NCBI GenBank assembly: GCA_019637395.1
Contig: JAHBVR010000017.1
Coordinates: 62,001-126,000 of the forward strand
DNA length: 64,000 nucleotides
Direction of reading: 5' to 3'
Source: Vulcanimicrobiota bacterium
GTDB lineage: Bacteria; Vulcanimicrobiota; Xenobia; Xenobiales; JADMJV01
How positions within the stretch are numbered: position 1 is the stretch's first letter; every line of letters starts with the position of its first letter. A program made the translations under genes and the position numbers. The notes beneath the pieces are model-generated. The model saw nothing but the letters and a program-made list of their open reading frames with translations. It did no database searches and was not told the origin of the DNA. Below are positions 35,379-44,044 of the stretch, piece after piece.

Positions 35379-36434
35379 ATGCAAAGAATTTTTCCCGCGG
35401 CCGCTCTGGCCGCTACTCTGGCTTTGCCGGTGCTGGCTCAGCCCATTGTCGCCAAGCTGGACGGACGGGTGCTCCAGTTCGATCAGCCGCCGGTGCTGGT
35501 GGGCGGGCGTGTGATGGTGCCGTTGCGGGGCATCTTTGAAAGCCTGGGCGCCAACGTGCGCTTCGAAGCCGCCAGCCAGCGCATCATGGCTTCTCGCGGC
35601 AGCCAGTCGGTAGAATTAACACTCGGGTCTAATCAAGCCATGGTCGATGGCCAGCCGGTTACGCTGGACAGCCCGGCGACCAGCCTGGGCGGACGCACCA
35701 TGGTGCCGCTCCGTTTCGTGTCCGAAGCCCTGGGTACGGAAGTGCGCTGGCAGGAATCGACCCAAACCGTCTTTCTGACCACTACCAGCGCCGGTTCCGA
35801 AGCCGCTCCGCCGCCCCCGGCTCCGCAGCCCAAACAGCCGCCGCGCCTCAACGGCGTAAGCCACAACGCCCGCGCTTCCTTGCGCGGAGGCGATCAACTG
35901 GTGGTCAGCGCCAGTGGCACCCGCAATGGCAAGGCCACCTTTGACATCCTGGGCGTGGTGGAAAACCAGCCCATGAGCGAAGTGCAACCAGGCGAGTACC
36001 GCGGCAACTTCACCGTTCCTAATCGCTTGCGCGTGTCCCAGGGAACGCTGCTGGTCCACCTGAGCAAAAACGGCCAGGTCACGCAGTTGGAAGCCAACCG
36101 GCCGGTGACCTTCAATGCCCAGCAACAACCGGGCGGGGCCGGTGGCCGTCTGGATATCGGAAGTCTCAACCTGCGGCCCGGCCAGCCGGTTCGGGCTGTC
36201 TTCGAGGTGCAAGGCCAGACGCTTCCCGGAGCCAATGTCCAGATCACCGGACGCAGCCCGCGCTTTCCCGGAACTCTGCAGGCCGGTGGAAGCGCCGACG
36301 GCAAAGGGCGTTTCCAGATTCAGATGAACGCTACCGCCGTGCCCGATAACTCGCCCCTGCAGTTGAGCATCGTGGCCAGTGATCGCTCCGGCCGCCAGGG
36401 AACGCCGCGCCAGATTCAGGTATTCCGCCGCTAA
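35379..36434 (+). CDS. Secreted protein with copper-amine-oxidase N-terminal-type (stalk) domain
   Basis: ATG 35379 has a GGGAGGT site and opens a signal peptide (MQRIFPAAALAATLALPVLA). The next 120 residues contain two copies of the VMVPLRGIFESLGANVRFE / TMVPLRFVSEALGTEVRWQ pattern, the PF07833-type module that forms stalk or surface-binding parts in secreted proteins. The C-terminal 200 residues hold beta-rich repeats with no match I recognise. Expected outside the cytoplasmic membrane; probably surface-associated. Confidence 0.85.
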   Translation: MQRIFPAAALAATLALPVLAQPIVAKLDGRVLQFDQPPVLVGGRVMVPLRGIFESLGANVRFEAASQRIMASRGSQSVELTLGSNQAMVDGQPVTLDSPATSLGGRTMVPLRFVSEALGTEVRWQESTQTVFLTTTSAGSEAAPPPPAPQPKQPPRLNGVSHNARASLRGGDQLVVSASGTRNGKATFDILGVVENQPMSEVQPGEYRGNFTVPNRLRVSQGTLLVHLSKNGQVTQLEANRPVTFNAQQQPGGAGGRLDIGSLNLRPGQPVRAVFEVQGQTLPGANVQITGRSPRFPGTLQAGGSADGKGRFQIQMNATAVPDNSPLQLSIVASDRSGRQGTPRQIQVFRR

Positions 36435-36453
36435 ACGTGGGGAATAGGGGGGA

Positions 36454-36873
36454 ATGAAGAAGTTATTCTTGGGTCTGATGGTCACCTGTGGCGCTTGGGC
36501 CAGGCCGGACTCCTTGATTCCCCCTGATCCTGGCTATACCAACGGGTTCGCCCGGAGCAATCCGGGCTATCGCCAACGGGCCGCCGAGAGCTACGAAAAA
36601 ACCTACTTCCCGGTGGCCCTGGCTCAGTTGCGCCGAGCCACCGGACTTCCCGAAGATGACCTGCACCGGGTGCTGCAGGGCTTCGTCTATCGCTGGCTGG
36701 ACCGTTACGTGGAGTTGGAAGGCCATATGCCCGCCGACGATCTGGCCGAAGTGGTGGGCTGGCTGGATGGGGAGATGCGCGAGCGCCTCCATCCCAAGCC
36801 GACCGGCAGCTACGAGCGCTGGAAAGCCTCACCCGAGAACTCGCTGGCCTTTCTCTTTCGGGTCCATCAATGA
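36454..36873 (+). CDS. Secreted protein, unknown function
   Basis: The 139-residue protein starts MKKLFLGLMVTCGAWA, a signal peptide, and continues with a polar helical part. No family seen. Its stop overlaps the next ATG (ATGA). Confidence 0.6.
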   Translation: MKKLFLGLMVTCGAWARPDSLIPPDPGYTNGFARSNPGYRQRAAESYEKTYFPVALAQLRRATGLPEDDLHRVLQGFVYRWLDRYVELEGHMPADDLAEVVGWLDGEMRERLHPKPTGSYERWKASPENSLAFLFRVHQ

Positions 36874-37358
36874 GCGTGACGCTGGTGGTGGCCGGGGCGG
36901 CCGCCCTGGCCGGGGGGCTGGCCCTGGCCTGGCGCAGGCGCCGCCGGCGGCCTCGATTGCGCCAGATACGCCGACCGCGTCGGTTGGATCTGGCCGAGCT
37001 AAAAGCACTCGGGCAAAAGCGCGTGGAGAGCATGCGTTGCTGTCGCATGGAGGTTCTAGAACGAGAACAAAAGGGCGACTGGCTGCGCCTGTTGGTGCGT
37101 GTGGAACCGCCCACCCCCCGGGCGCGCTGGTGGCCCTGGGCCATCTCGCTGGAGTGCCCCCGGCAACTGGCCGCGCGCGATGCGGCCGAGCAGGGCGCGG
37201 CCCTGCAGGGGGCTTTGCCTCGCCGGGTGGAGGGCCATGAGCTGGATGCCTGGCTGTGTGGCGCCCATTCCATCTGGGTGATGGTGCAGCCGCCCCCTGA
37301 TTGCCGGCGCCTGGAGCTCGGCTACTATGGCGCCCCCGCCTGTTTCCTGGATTTATGA
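36870..37358 (+). CDS. Membrane-anchored protein, unknown function
   Basis: The 162-residue protein has an N-terminal Ala/Gly/Leu membrane segment (VTLVVAGAAALAGGLALAW) followed immediately by many Arg, then a cytosolic domain. It is coupled to the secreted protein upstream. No family recognised. Confidence 0.6.
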   Translation: MSVTLVVAGAAALAGGLALAWRRRRRRPRLRQIRRPRRLDLAELKALGQKRVESMRCCRMEVLEREQKGDWLRLLVRVEPPTPRARWWPWAISLECPRQLAARDAAEQGAALQGALPRRVEGHELDAWLCGAHSIWVMVQPPPDCRRLELGYYGAPACFLDL

Positions 37359-37394
37359 AATCTTCAGTTTTGCTCCGGGTTTGTCTTCAGATTT

Positions 37395-37403
37395 ATTGCT
37401 TAT
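37395..37403 (+). repeat. WATTGCTTAT motif copy upstream of the dioxygenase gene; last copy in the window
   Basis: It ends 10 bases before ATG 37414, continues as TCTTAGGAAG, and so overlaps the ribosome site. No exact copy was found from here to 64,000. Confidence 0.85.
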
Positions 37404-37413
37404 CTTAGGAAGT

Positions 37414-38154
37414 ATGGACGACCATGATCGGGGATTGGCCTATGATCTCGAGAGTTTAAGCCGGCGCAAGTTGCTGGGCTTGCTGGCGGGGGTAACGCTG
37501 GTGGGTCTTTCCACGCGGCTGGGTGCGGGGCCGCCGGCTCCTCGGCGCCTGGCCCTGCCGGGCGCCATTCCTGAAGAAACGGCCGGGCCGTTTCCGGCCG
37601 ATGGTTCTAATCGTTTCAACGTGCTGGGCGAGTCCGGCCTGGTGCGTTCCGATATGCGCGCCAGCTTTGGTTCTCTGCACGGCCGGGCCGAAGGCGAACC
37701 GGTGACGGTCGAGCTGCAACTGGTCGATCGCCTGGAGCACCAACCCCTGCCAGGGTACGCGGTTTATTTATGGCACTGCGACCGCGGCGGCAAATATTCG
37801 CTCTACGAGGTGGCCGAGCAGAACTATCTGCGCGCAGTGCAGGTGGCCGATGCTCGGGGAGTGGTGCGCTTTCAAACGATTTTTCCGGGCTGTTACGCGG
37901 GGCGCTGGCCGCATATGCATTTTGAGGTCTTTCGCGAACTGGCCGCCGCGCGCTGGCAAAATGCTCTCAGCACCAGTCAACTGGCTCTGCCGGCCGAGGC
38001 TTGCCGCTCCATCTACGCCCAGGCCCGGTATGCGGGCAGTCGGGCTCATTTCGAGAGCCTGAGTCTGGACCAGGATGTGGTCTTCGCCGATGGCCACGAC
38101 CGGCAACTGGCCCGGCTGGAAGGCGGTCGGATTTTCTTGCAGGTGCCGGTCTAG
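37414..38154 (+). CDS. Intradiol-ring-cleavage dioxygenase-like protein with Tat-type signal
   Basis: ATG 37414 is preceded by AGGA. The N-terminus has SRRKLLGLLAG, a twin-arginine motif before a hydrophobic stretch. The core contains PEETAGPFP, YAVYLWHCDRGGKYS and FPGCYAGRWPHMHFEV, the last block carrying the Tyr and two His that bind iron in protocatechuate/catechol dioxygenases. A Tat-exported intradiol dioxygenase would act on catechols outside the cytoplasm; substrate not inferable. Confidence 0.85.
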   Translation: MDDHDRGLAYDLESLSRRKLLGLLAGVTLVGLSTRLGAGPPAPRRLALPGAIPEETAGPFPADGSNRFNVLGESGLVRSDMRASFGSLHGRAEGEPVTVELQLVDRLEHQPLPGYAVYLWHCDRGGKYSLYEVAEQNYLRAVQVADARGVVRFQTIFPGCYAGRWPHMHFEVFRELAAARWQNALSTSQLALPAEACRSIYAQARYAGSRAHFESLSLDQDVVFADGHDRQLARLEGGRIFLQVPV

Positions 38155-38159
38155 AGCAC

Positions 38160-39278
38160 TTAGCGAGTCAGTTCTCGCTGGGCCGCCTCGGCCAGAGCTT
38201 CGAGGCTTTTGCCATAGCCGGTCTCCGCCTGCTTGAGAAGGGCCTCCAGAATTTGCTCGTATTTCTTGGGTTTGCCGATGGCGGTCAGAGTCTGGCCTAC
38301 TTTTTCCACCTGTTGCTCGGCATCCCACTGGGACGTCCGTGTGCTGGAGGCGAGCCGGCCCAGTTTGAATTGCAGTTTGGTGACATCGCCTCCGCCCTGC
38401 AGGCGGGCCAGGCGCTTACCGCCGGTTTCTTTGACCAGCAGGTCGATGGCGTCAGCGGTCTTGAGCTTTTGGCTACGAATCAACTCGGTGACGGCGGCCA
38501 CGAATTGGGGCGAGCGCGGGTAGAAGTGGTCGCTGCGCGCCACATGCAAAAGCCAGCCTTTGACCAGCAGGTTACCGACCTTTCGATCGCTTTCCGCGGC
38601 GGTGGCGTAGAGGGCTTTGAGGTTTTCGTCCAGGGCATTCATGTTGATGGTGCCGGTGCCGCCTTTGCCGTCCTGCCGGGCCAGTTGTAAGTTGACGGGC
38701 ACGCCCCCGCCGCTGAACAAACCGGCGGCCAAAAAGCCTAGCGTAACCAGGAGGAAGACGGGAGTGATGAGCCGCTGTTCAGGCCCATCAAAGGTGGTCT
38801 CGTACACTCGGAAGCCCAGGCTGGCCGGGTAGCCGTGGAAGCGGCTGCGCATGAGAAACCACAGGCAGACCCCGGTGACCAGCGCGGGGAACATCAAAGT
38901 TATGGCCAACGGCTCGTCTTCGCCACCCATCCAGATGGCCAGCGGGGCCAGGATGAGAGCGGGTACGAGCGCATTGCCCAGGGCCGACCACAGCGAAGGG
39001 CGCACGACCCTGCGGCATTTTTGGCAGAGATAATAGGTGCCGGAGGTTTGCTGCCAGCTGCGTTTCTCGATGGTGACCAGCAGCCGGTGTTCCTGGCTGA
39101 CGGTGCGCTCCTTGGTGCGCCACTGGATGGTCTGGGGGGCGTGTTCCGAGCCGCTCAGTTGGCTGGAGCAAAAATCGCAATCCTCCGGCATGGGGCGCGA
39201 TTCCCCCAGGCGGATGGCTTGATAGCGCTCGAGTGCTTCGCCTTCTCGGCCATACATCTGCGAGAGTCCGAGTTCCAC
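38160..39278 (-). CDS. Membrane protein with N-terminal zinc-binding Cys pairs
   Basis: The frame opens with a GTG at 39278. CDFCSS and YYLCQKCRR form two CxxC pairs near residues 34 and 85, followed by three hydrophobic segments and a C-terminal helical region. No family recognised. A piece before the GTG in the same frame (FGPDCERC, then TGA) looks like further ribbon sequence, so the real start may have been upstream. Confidence 0.6.
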   Translation of the reverse strand: MELGLSQMYGREGEALERYQAIRLGESRPMPEDCDFCSSQLSGSEHAPQTIQWRTKERTVSQEHRLLVTIEKRSWQQTSGTYYLCQKCRRVVRPSLWSALGNALVPALILAPLAIWMGGEDEPLAITLMFPALVTGVCLWFLMRSRFHGYPASLGFRVYETTFDGPEQRLITPVFLLVTLGFLAAGLFSGGGVPVNLQLARQDGKGGTGTINMNALDENLKALYATAAESDRKVGNLLVKGWLLHVARSDHFYPRSPQFVAAVTELIRSQKLKTADAIDLLVKETGGKRLARLQGGGDVTKLQFKLGRLASSTRTSQWDAEQQVEKVGQTLTAIGKPKKYEQILEALLKQAETGYGKSLEALAEAAQRELTR

Positions 39279-39393
39279 TCAGCAGCGTTCGCAATCGGGG
39301 CCAAAGGCCCTGCCCTATAGGAATTGAATACTTATCACTGGTGAAGCTTATCCCTGCCGGGACCGGCCTTGCCGCGTTTAAGCTATAAGAGCT

Positions 39394-39708
39394 ATGAATT
39401 ACGCTAAAATCGAGGTGGCCCGTCAGCGCCGAACGGTGGACGTGGTCCTGACCGGAGAATTCGACCTGAACACCGCCAGCATGCTGGTGCGCGACATCGA
39501 GCAACGGTTGGAGGAAGGTGCCCGCGTCTTCCGCATTGATCTGCGCAATGTCAGCTTTCTCGATAGCGCCGGGGTGAAGGCGCTGCTCTGCTGCCTGCGC
39601 AGCGTGCGCGTGCGCGGCGGAAGGTTGTTGCTGACGCGCCCCTCTTCCCCGGTGCGCAAGGTTTTCGCCGCGCTGGGTTTCGAGTGTTTCTTGCTACCGG
39701 CCGCCTGA
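39394..39708 (+). CDS. STAS-domain anti-sigma-factor antagonist
   Basis: The 104-residue protein carries the STAS fold with FRIDLRNVSFLDSAGVKALL; the Ser before AG is the usual phosphorylation site. In such systems the unphosphorylated form binds an anti-sigma kinase. No RsbW-type partner lies nearby. Confidence 0.9.
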   Translation: MNYAKIEVARQRRTVDVVLTGEFDLNTASMLVRDIEQRLEEGARVFRIDLRNVSFLDSAGVKALLCCLRSVRVRGGRLLLTRPSSPVRKVFAALGFECFLLPAA

Positions 39709-39714
39709 AACGAA

Positions 39715-39742
39715 AAAGGCCTCCCGGGGGCGGGAGGCCTTT
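39715..39742. terminator. Bidirectional intrinsic terminator
   Basis: An 11-bp perfect stem (AAAGGCCTCCC/GGGAGGCCTTT) with a short G-rich loop sits between the convergent STAS gene and the 40636 gene, with A/T runs on both sides. Confidence 0.88.
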
Positions 39743-39760
39743 GAGAAGTGCCGGAGTTGC

Positions 39761-40636
39761 TTAGAATATGGCTTCTTTGAGACCGTCGTTGGCTTTTTTG
39801 ATGGCTTCGCCGGTGTTGCCGACCGATTCGAGAATGCCCTTCTGGTAGGAGTCCTTGGCACCCATGCCGAGGCCGTAGAGGGCGCCGGCGGCCGGAGCCA
39901 GACAGGCGGCCAGGCCAACAGCCACAGGTACCAGGGGGGTTCCCACGATTTTGAAGGGAACCGGAATATCGCTCTTCCACAGTTCGGCTTCGGCGCGAAC
40001 GGCGCCGGGAATCGCGTAGACGGCGGCCAGTCCGGTGGCGGCCACGCCTCCGATGGCACCGTTGACGGCTCCACCGACCAGGCCCTTGGCGGCGCCGGCC
40101 AGCGGAATGTCGTAGGGGGTCTCGCCTTCGGGCAGGTTGGAAGTCTGCTCTTCTTTGAGCCACTTGACGGCGCTGCCGGCGACCTCGCCGTGATACTTCT
40201 TGATGTCGCTGGCACCCTCGCTGACGGCTTCGCCGATACCTTTTTCAGCGCCGCGCACGAACCCGGTGCAGAGACCGTAGAGAGCGCCGGCTACCGGGCT
40301 GAGCGCTACCGCGGCCACGGCCGCGAAGGGCAGCAGGACGGCGGTCATCACTTTCAGGTTGGTGCCGATTTTGGGGGTCTTGGCCAGGGCCTTGGCGGCC
40401 TCGATGGTGACTTTGGGAGCATTCCAGAGCGAGCTGCCGGCGGCGCCCACGCCGCAAACCACGGCTCCAGCCAGCGAACTGGGAACGGCGCGGAGGGCCT
40501 TCCACACGTTGCTGGTATCATCTCCCCCCTTCTTGAAGCCGTCTTCCGGCTGCTCGGGCTGATTGTTCTGGGGGGCGGGCTGCTGGTTGTGGGCAGCGAT
40601 AAACTTGGGGGCTTGCGGTTGGGACTGGATGACCAT
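39761..40636 (-). CDS. Orphan protein with MxIQS leader and hydrophobic region
   Basis: ATG 40636 gives 291 residues: MVIQSQPQAPKFIAA, a Gln/Pro/Asn-rich linker, an acidic PEDGFKKGGDD box, then Gly/Ala-rich segments (GAVVCGVGAAGSSLW, GALYGLCTGFVRGAEKG) that look like two glycine-zipper pairs. No enzyme motif. It belongs with the other leader-bearing genes of the window. Confidence 0.7.
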   Translation of the reverse strand: MVIQSQPQAPKFIAAHNQQPAPQNNQPEQPEDGFKKGGDDTSNVWKALRAVPSSLAGAVVCGVGAAGSSLWNAPKVTIEAAKALAKTPKIGTNLKVMTAVLLPFAAVAAVALSPVAGALYGLCTGFVRGAEKGIGEAVSEGASDIKKYHGEVAGSAVKWLKEEQTSNLPEGETPYDIPLAGAAKGLVGGAVNGAIGGVAATGLAAVYAIPGAVRAEAELWKSDIPVPFKIVGTPLVPVAVGLAACLAPAAGALYGLGMGAKDSYQKGILESVGNTGEAIKKANDGLKEAIF

Positions 40637-40745
40637 GTCGTGTCGTTCTCCTCTATGTATCTTCTGTCGGCAGCATATCCAGCCGGCCTGATAAAATCCT
40701 GAACGGGGAGGGATGGTTGGCGGCTGACAGAACCCCGCCCCCAAG

Positions 40746-41000
40746 ATGGCAAATCACCGTGGCGCATACTTTCTCAATCGGGTTCTCAAGATATTTGAAG
40801 GACACGGACTCTTGCAGGGCCCCGAGGCCCGGAAAGCCGTGCTGGAAGTGGTGAGCTACGCCTGTGAAGAGCAGGACTGCAATAGCAGCGCCGTCCTCGA
40901 AGAAATCGGGGCGCGCCTGGGAATCTGCCACGCCTGTGCTCAGGCCGCTTCGCCGCTGAGCCGCGGCGGGCTGTGCATGGCCTGTTTGGAGAAAATGTAG
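40746..41000 (+). CDS. Small protein with two CxxC pairs
   Basis: The 84-residue protein has CHAC and CMAC near the C-terminus, probably a zinc site. It lies upstream of the CarD-like gene on the same strand. No family recognised. Confidence 0.6.
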   Translation: MANHRGAYFLNRVLKIFEGHGLLQGPEARKAVLEVVSYACEEQDCNSSAVLEEIGARLGICHACAQAASPLSRGGLCMACLEKM

Positions 41001-41096
41001 GTCCCCGCGCCGTGCCGGTCGAAGGCCTGAAAAAACTGCCGACAAATCTTGCTTTCTCGTTGAGGGTGCCGGGCTTTGGCGAAAAGAGGTGCCCTG

Positions 41097-41582
41097 ATGG
41101 TCTATGAGACTGGAACCGTTGTTTATGAGCCTTTCCTGGGATGTTGCACGGTGGTGGCCTCCACCCAGGAAACGATTTTGGGCGTGGAGCAAATGTTTTA
41201 CCAGTTGCAGCCCGCCCAGGGCAGCGCCGTGGTCAAGGTTCCCGCCCGCCAGATGGCGGCGCGGGGCATCCGCCCCTTGATGACCATCGACCAGATGGAG
41301 CTGGTGTTGCAGCGAGAAAGCGAAGTTCCCGCTCCCGCGCAGGAGACTTATGCTCAGCGCTTGCGGCGCTGGACCGAGCAGCTCCGCTCCGGCCAACACC
41401 AGGGCGCTCTAGGAATGCTGCGCGAGTTCCATTCCCTGCTTTCGGGCGGCGCCCGTCTCAGCCCCAAGGAGAGCGAGATGCACGAGACCGTGCAGCGCAC
41501 CACCCTTCAGGAAATCGCGGCGGTGATGCAGATCAGCCCGGGCAAGGCCAGCGCCAGATTGAACGAGGCTTTGAAAAAATGA
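41097..41582 (+). CDS. CarD/CdnL-family transcription regulator
   Basis: ATG 41097 is preferred over a TTG at 41076. The N-terminal RID domain is clear (TGTVVYEPFLGCCTVVAS, QMFYQLQPAQGSAVVKVPAR), which binds the RNA polymerase beta subunit; the C-terminal half is helical with RLRRWTEQLRSG and GKASARLNEALKK. CarD proteins steady open complexes at many promoters. The product has 161 residues, normal for the family. Confidence 0.9.
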   Translation: MVYETGTVVYEPFLGCCTVVASTQETILGVEQMFYQLQPAQGSAVVKVPARQMAARGIRPLMTIDQMELVLQRESEVPAPAQETYAQRLRRWTEQLRSGQHQGALGMLREFHSLLSGGARLSPKESEMHETVQRTTLQEIAAVMQISPGKASARLNEALKK

Positions 41583-41694
41583 TCCCGGGCTGATGGCTGG
41601 AAAGTTTGGGTCATTTGTGATATGGTCCCATTCTCGTCGCTAACGTCTTACCTAAGTGCTAAAGCCTCGAAGAACAATAAGAACCGGAGGCTTT

Positions 41695-42066
41695 ATGGCC
41701 TACACAGACATGACCTTGACTTGCACTGACTGCAATCAATCCTTTACTTTCACTTCGGGTGAGCAGGAATTCCACGCGCAGAAGGGCTTCTCCAACCGCC
41801 CCAGCCGCTGTCCTTCTTGCCGCGCGGCTCGCAAAGCCAGCGGCGGTGGCGGCGGCCGCTCGGGGGGGGGCGGCTTTGGCGGTGGATTCGGTGGCGGTGG
41901 CGGCAGCCGTCAGATGCACCCGGCCACTTGCGCCCAGTGTGGTAAGGAAACCGAAGTGCCTTTCGTACCCAGCGGTAACCGTCCCGTCTATTGCCGTGAC
42001 TGCTTCTCCAGCCAGAGTGGCGGCAGTCGCGGTGGCGGCGGTGGCGGCCGCGGTGGCCGGCGCTAA
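41695..42066 (+). CDS. Small protein with two zinc ribbons and Gly-rich linkers
   Basis: ATG 41695 has a GGAGG site. The first ribbon has CTDC...CPSC, the second CAQC...CRDC, separated by Gly-rich linkers (GGGFGGGFGGGGG). Two-ribbon small proteins of this style are widespread in uncultured phyla; the function is probably nucleic-acid binding but unproven. Confidence 0.85.
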   Translation: MAYTDMTLTCTDCNQSFTFTSGEQEFHAQKGFSNRPSRCPSCRAARKASGGGGGRSGGGGFGGGFGGGGGSRQMHPATCAQCGKETEVPFVPSGNRPVYCRDCFSSQSGGSRGGGGGGRGGRR

Positions 42067-42077
42067 GCTGTTTCGCT

Positions 42078-42107
42078 AAAAAAGGCCCGGTTCGCCGGGC
42101 TTTTTTT
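42078..42107 (+). terminator. Rho-independent terminator
   Basis: The stem GCCCGG/CCGGGC with loop TTCG is flanked by A6 on the left and T7 on the right. It ends the zinc-ribbon transcript. Confidence 0.88.
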
Positions 42108-42480
42108 ATTGGATCTGCTCGCCCTCCAGAGTATCGTCCTCGATTTGCTGTTGCTCGACGGTGGTTTCGTCGACCTCTTCGAGGGCAGGGAATTCAGCTT
42201 CCGGGGTCGGGACGGGCGTCACCGCGCCCGGGATCGGGGGAGGTTGACGGCGTAGCTCCCGGAGGCTGAGGGAACTGGCGCCGGAAAGCGGTGCTGCAGG
42301 CGCGCCAGAGGATCAGGTATTCTCTGGGCGGCAGGCCGACGGTGCGGCTGAAGTTCTGGCCGCCCTCGGCCGCCTCGGCGAGAGCGAAGACGTCGGCCAG
42401 GTCATCGCCAGCCTGCTGTCCCCGAAAATGGGCCGGGTTACCGGCCAGATTCTCGAAGCCTCCGGTGGGTTCCGGCTGTA
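42106..42480 (-). pseudogene. Decayed minus-strand gene between two terminators
   Basis: The minus strand shows coding-like sequence in two frames: FENLAGNPAHFRGQQAGDD, ADVFALAEAAEGGQ and FSRTVGLPPREYLILWRAC in one, then LRELRRQPPPIPGAVTPVPT and VDETTVEQQQIEDDTLEGE to a TAA at 42106-42108 in another. No start codon fits. This is best explained as a gene broken by a frameshift near 42290. The plus strand also has an open frame over part of it, but without a start. Confidence 0.4.
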
Positions 42481-42490
42481 GGCCGAGAGC

Positions 42491-42524
42491 AAAAAAAAGA
42501 CCCGTAGCCTGGTGGGGCTACGGG
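42491..42524 (-). terminator. Rho-independent terminator of the clostripain-like gene
   Basis: On the minus strand CCCGTAGCC pairs with GGCTACGGG, followed by a long T run (A run at 42491-42498 on the plus strand). It lies about 50 bases after the stop at 42573. Confidence 0.88.
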
Positions 42525-42572
42525 CTTGACTCTCTCTTCTAACTCGGACCCGGGCGGGCCAGGTCCAAACTT

Positions 42573-43955
42573 TTAGCGGACTTTGCGCAGCATTTCGTCC
42601 CAGCGGGTCTCCTGGGCGAATTTGGTGGTGTGATAGGGGTTCATCTTCATCCGCGACTGGTCCTCAGGGGACATATTGGGGATTTGCGAATCGTCGGTCA
42701 GTCCCGGAGCAGCAGCTTGCCGGCGGTATTCGATATTGAGGCCGGTGGCCTTGGGATACTTCTGGCTGTGCTGCTCGGCGATGACGGCCTCGCCCAGAGC
42801 GGCTTTGACCTGGGCCGCGGCTTCGCCGATTTCGCCGCCGAATTTGTCACCGGCCAGTTGGACCAGGTGGCCCGCGTCGGCGAAGTCATAGAACTTCTGG
42901 GCTTGCTGCGCCACCGGAGCGAACTCCTGAGGGGTGATGTTGCTGTCGAGGACTTTGCCCGCGAAGTTGTCGAGAGCGGCCGAAACGGAGTCCATTTTGG
43001 TCAGGTCGATGGCGGACATCGTGCCCAGGTCGCGCTGGTGACCTTCGGCCATAGAAACCACGGCTTTGGCCATATCGGCGGGGGTCAGGGGATCGCGAGC
43101 ACGCAGGGCGGCAGCCGCGTAGTCCAGCACCTTGCCGCTGAGGATACGGCTGTTGGTGTTGCTCTGCTTGCCGAGGACGTCGTCATACTGCCAGCCGGCT
43201 CCGCCTTCCACTTCTTCAGAAGCGACCAGGTAGTTGGCGTAATCTTTGAGCTGATGGGCGATTTCGGTGGAAGCCATCAAGCACTCGTCAAAGCCGATGA
43301 CGTCGATTTTGCGTCCGGTCTGCTCTTGAGCACTTTTGAGAGCGTCCTCGAGGTCGGTGGCGTTCATCCAGCTGTCGGTGGATTCGGCGTGGTGAGCGCC
43401 TTTCCAGCCGGCTCCGTGGTCGGAGCAGACCAGGAAGAAATTCTTGGAGGGGAATTCTTTCATCGCCCAGGCGATGGAGTTGGCCAGGTTCTCGGACTTG
43501 GCCATGTCGTGGGTGCGGCCGAGGTCTTGCAGAACCGGCGACTTCAAGCCGGGGGTGGAATCGGCTTCGAGCTTCATGCGGACCACGTTGCCGCCTTTGG
43601 GCTGGTGGGAGGTTTCGGCCAGCACGTTCATCTCGTTGGTGCTGCCGACGCGCTCGGCTTCGTCGAGGTCGGACTGCATGTAGCGGTAAAGATTGTTGTC
43701 GGAAACCGAGTAGACGAGAACGGTCCAATCCTTCAGTTCGGGCTGGGGAGGAGCCGGCGGCTGCTGCGGGGGAGCCGGCTGCGACGGCGGCTGTTGAGCC
43801 GGGGGCTGCTGTGAGGCCGGCGGCTGCTGAGTGGGCGGCTGCGGCTGCGGCTGGCTGGGCTGGAAGCTGTCACCGGAGATGCCGGTGGACTCGGCTCTGG
43901 GGGCCGGAGCGGAGGCGCGGCGAAGATTGGGGGTGTGTGTGCTTTGAATGATCAC
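42573..43955 (-). CDS. Clostripain-family (C11) cysteine peptidase with MxIQS leader
   Basis: The product has 460 residues. MIIQSTHTPNLRRASAPAP opens a 75-residue Pro/Gln-rich linker, then the caspase-like fold begins (WTVLVYSVSDNNLY). The catalytic His is in LVCSDHGAGW and the Cys in IGFDECLMASTE. C11 peptidases cut after Arg or Lys and usually need autoprocessing. There is no Sec signal; the leader is the one shared with unrelated genes in the window. A terminator follows the gene. Confidence 0.88.
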   Translation of the reverse strand: MIIQSTHTPNLRRASAPAPRAESTGISGDSFQPSQPQPQPPTQQPPASQQPPAQQPPSQPAPPQQPPAPPQPELKDWTVLVYSVSDNNLYRYMQSDLDEAERVGSTNEMNVLAETSHQPKGGNVVRMKLEADSTPGLKSPVLQDLGRTHDMAKSENLANSIAWAMKEFPSKNFFLVCSDHGAGWKGAHHAESTDSWMNATDLEDALKSAQEQTGRKIDVIGFDECLMASTEIAHQLKDYANYLVASEEVEGGAGWQYDDVLGKQSNTNSRILSGKVLDYAAAALRARDPLTPADMAKAVVSMAEGHQRDLGTMSAIDLTKMDSVSAALDNFAGKVLDSNITPQEFAPVAQQAQKFYDFADAGHLVQLAGDKFGGEIGEAAAQVKAALGEAVIAEQHSQKYPKATGLNIEYRRQAAAPGLTDDSQIPNMSPEDQSRMKMNPYHTTKFAQETRWDEMLRKVR

Positions 43956-44044
43956 GGTTCTGACCTCATTCTTTTATTTAAGTATTCTGCAATTAATGTA
44001 TTAGGTCGGAGGGGCGGGGTTGTTAGATAGATGTAAACGGACTG

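Noticed and set aside
39279-39302. A second selenocysteine candidate (CERC followed by TGA) before the 39278 gene
   Set aside because: There is no start codon between the previous in-frame TAG and this TGA, and no Cys-type catalytic motif at the position.
42291-42542. An 83-residue plus-strand frame
   Set aside because: It runs through a minus-strand terminator and has no ribosome site; the minus-strand remnant explains the region better.
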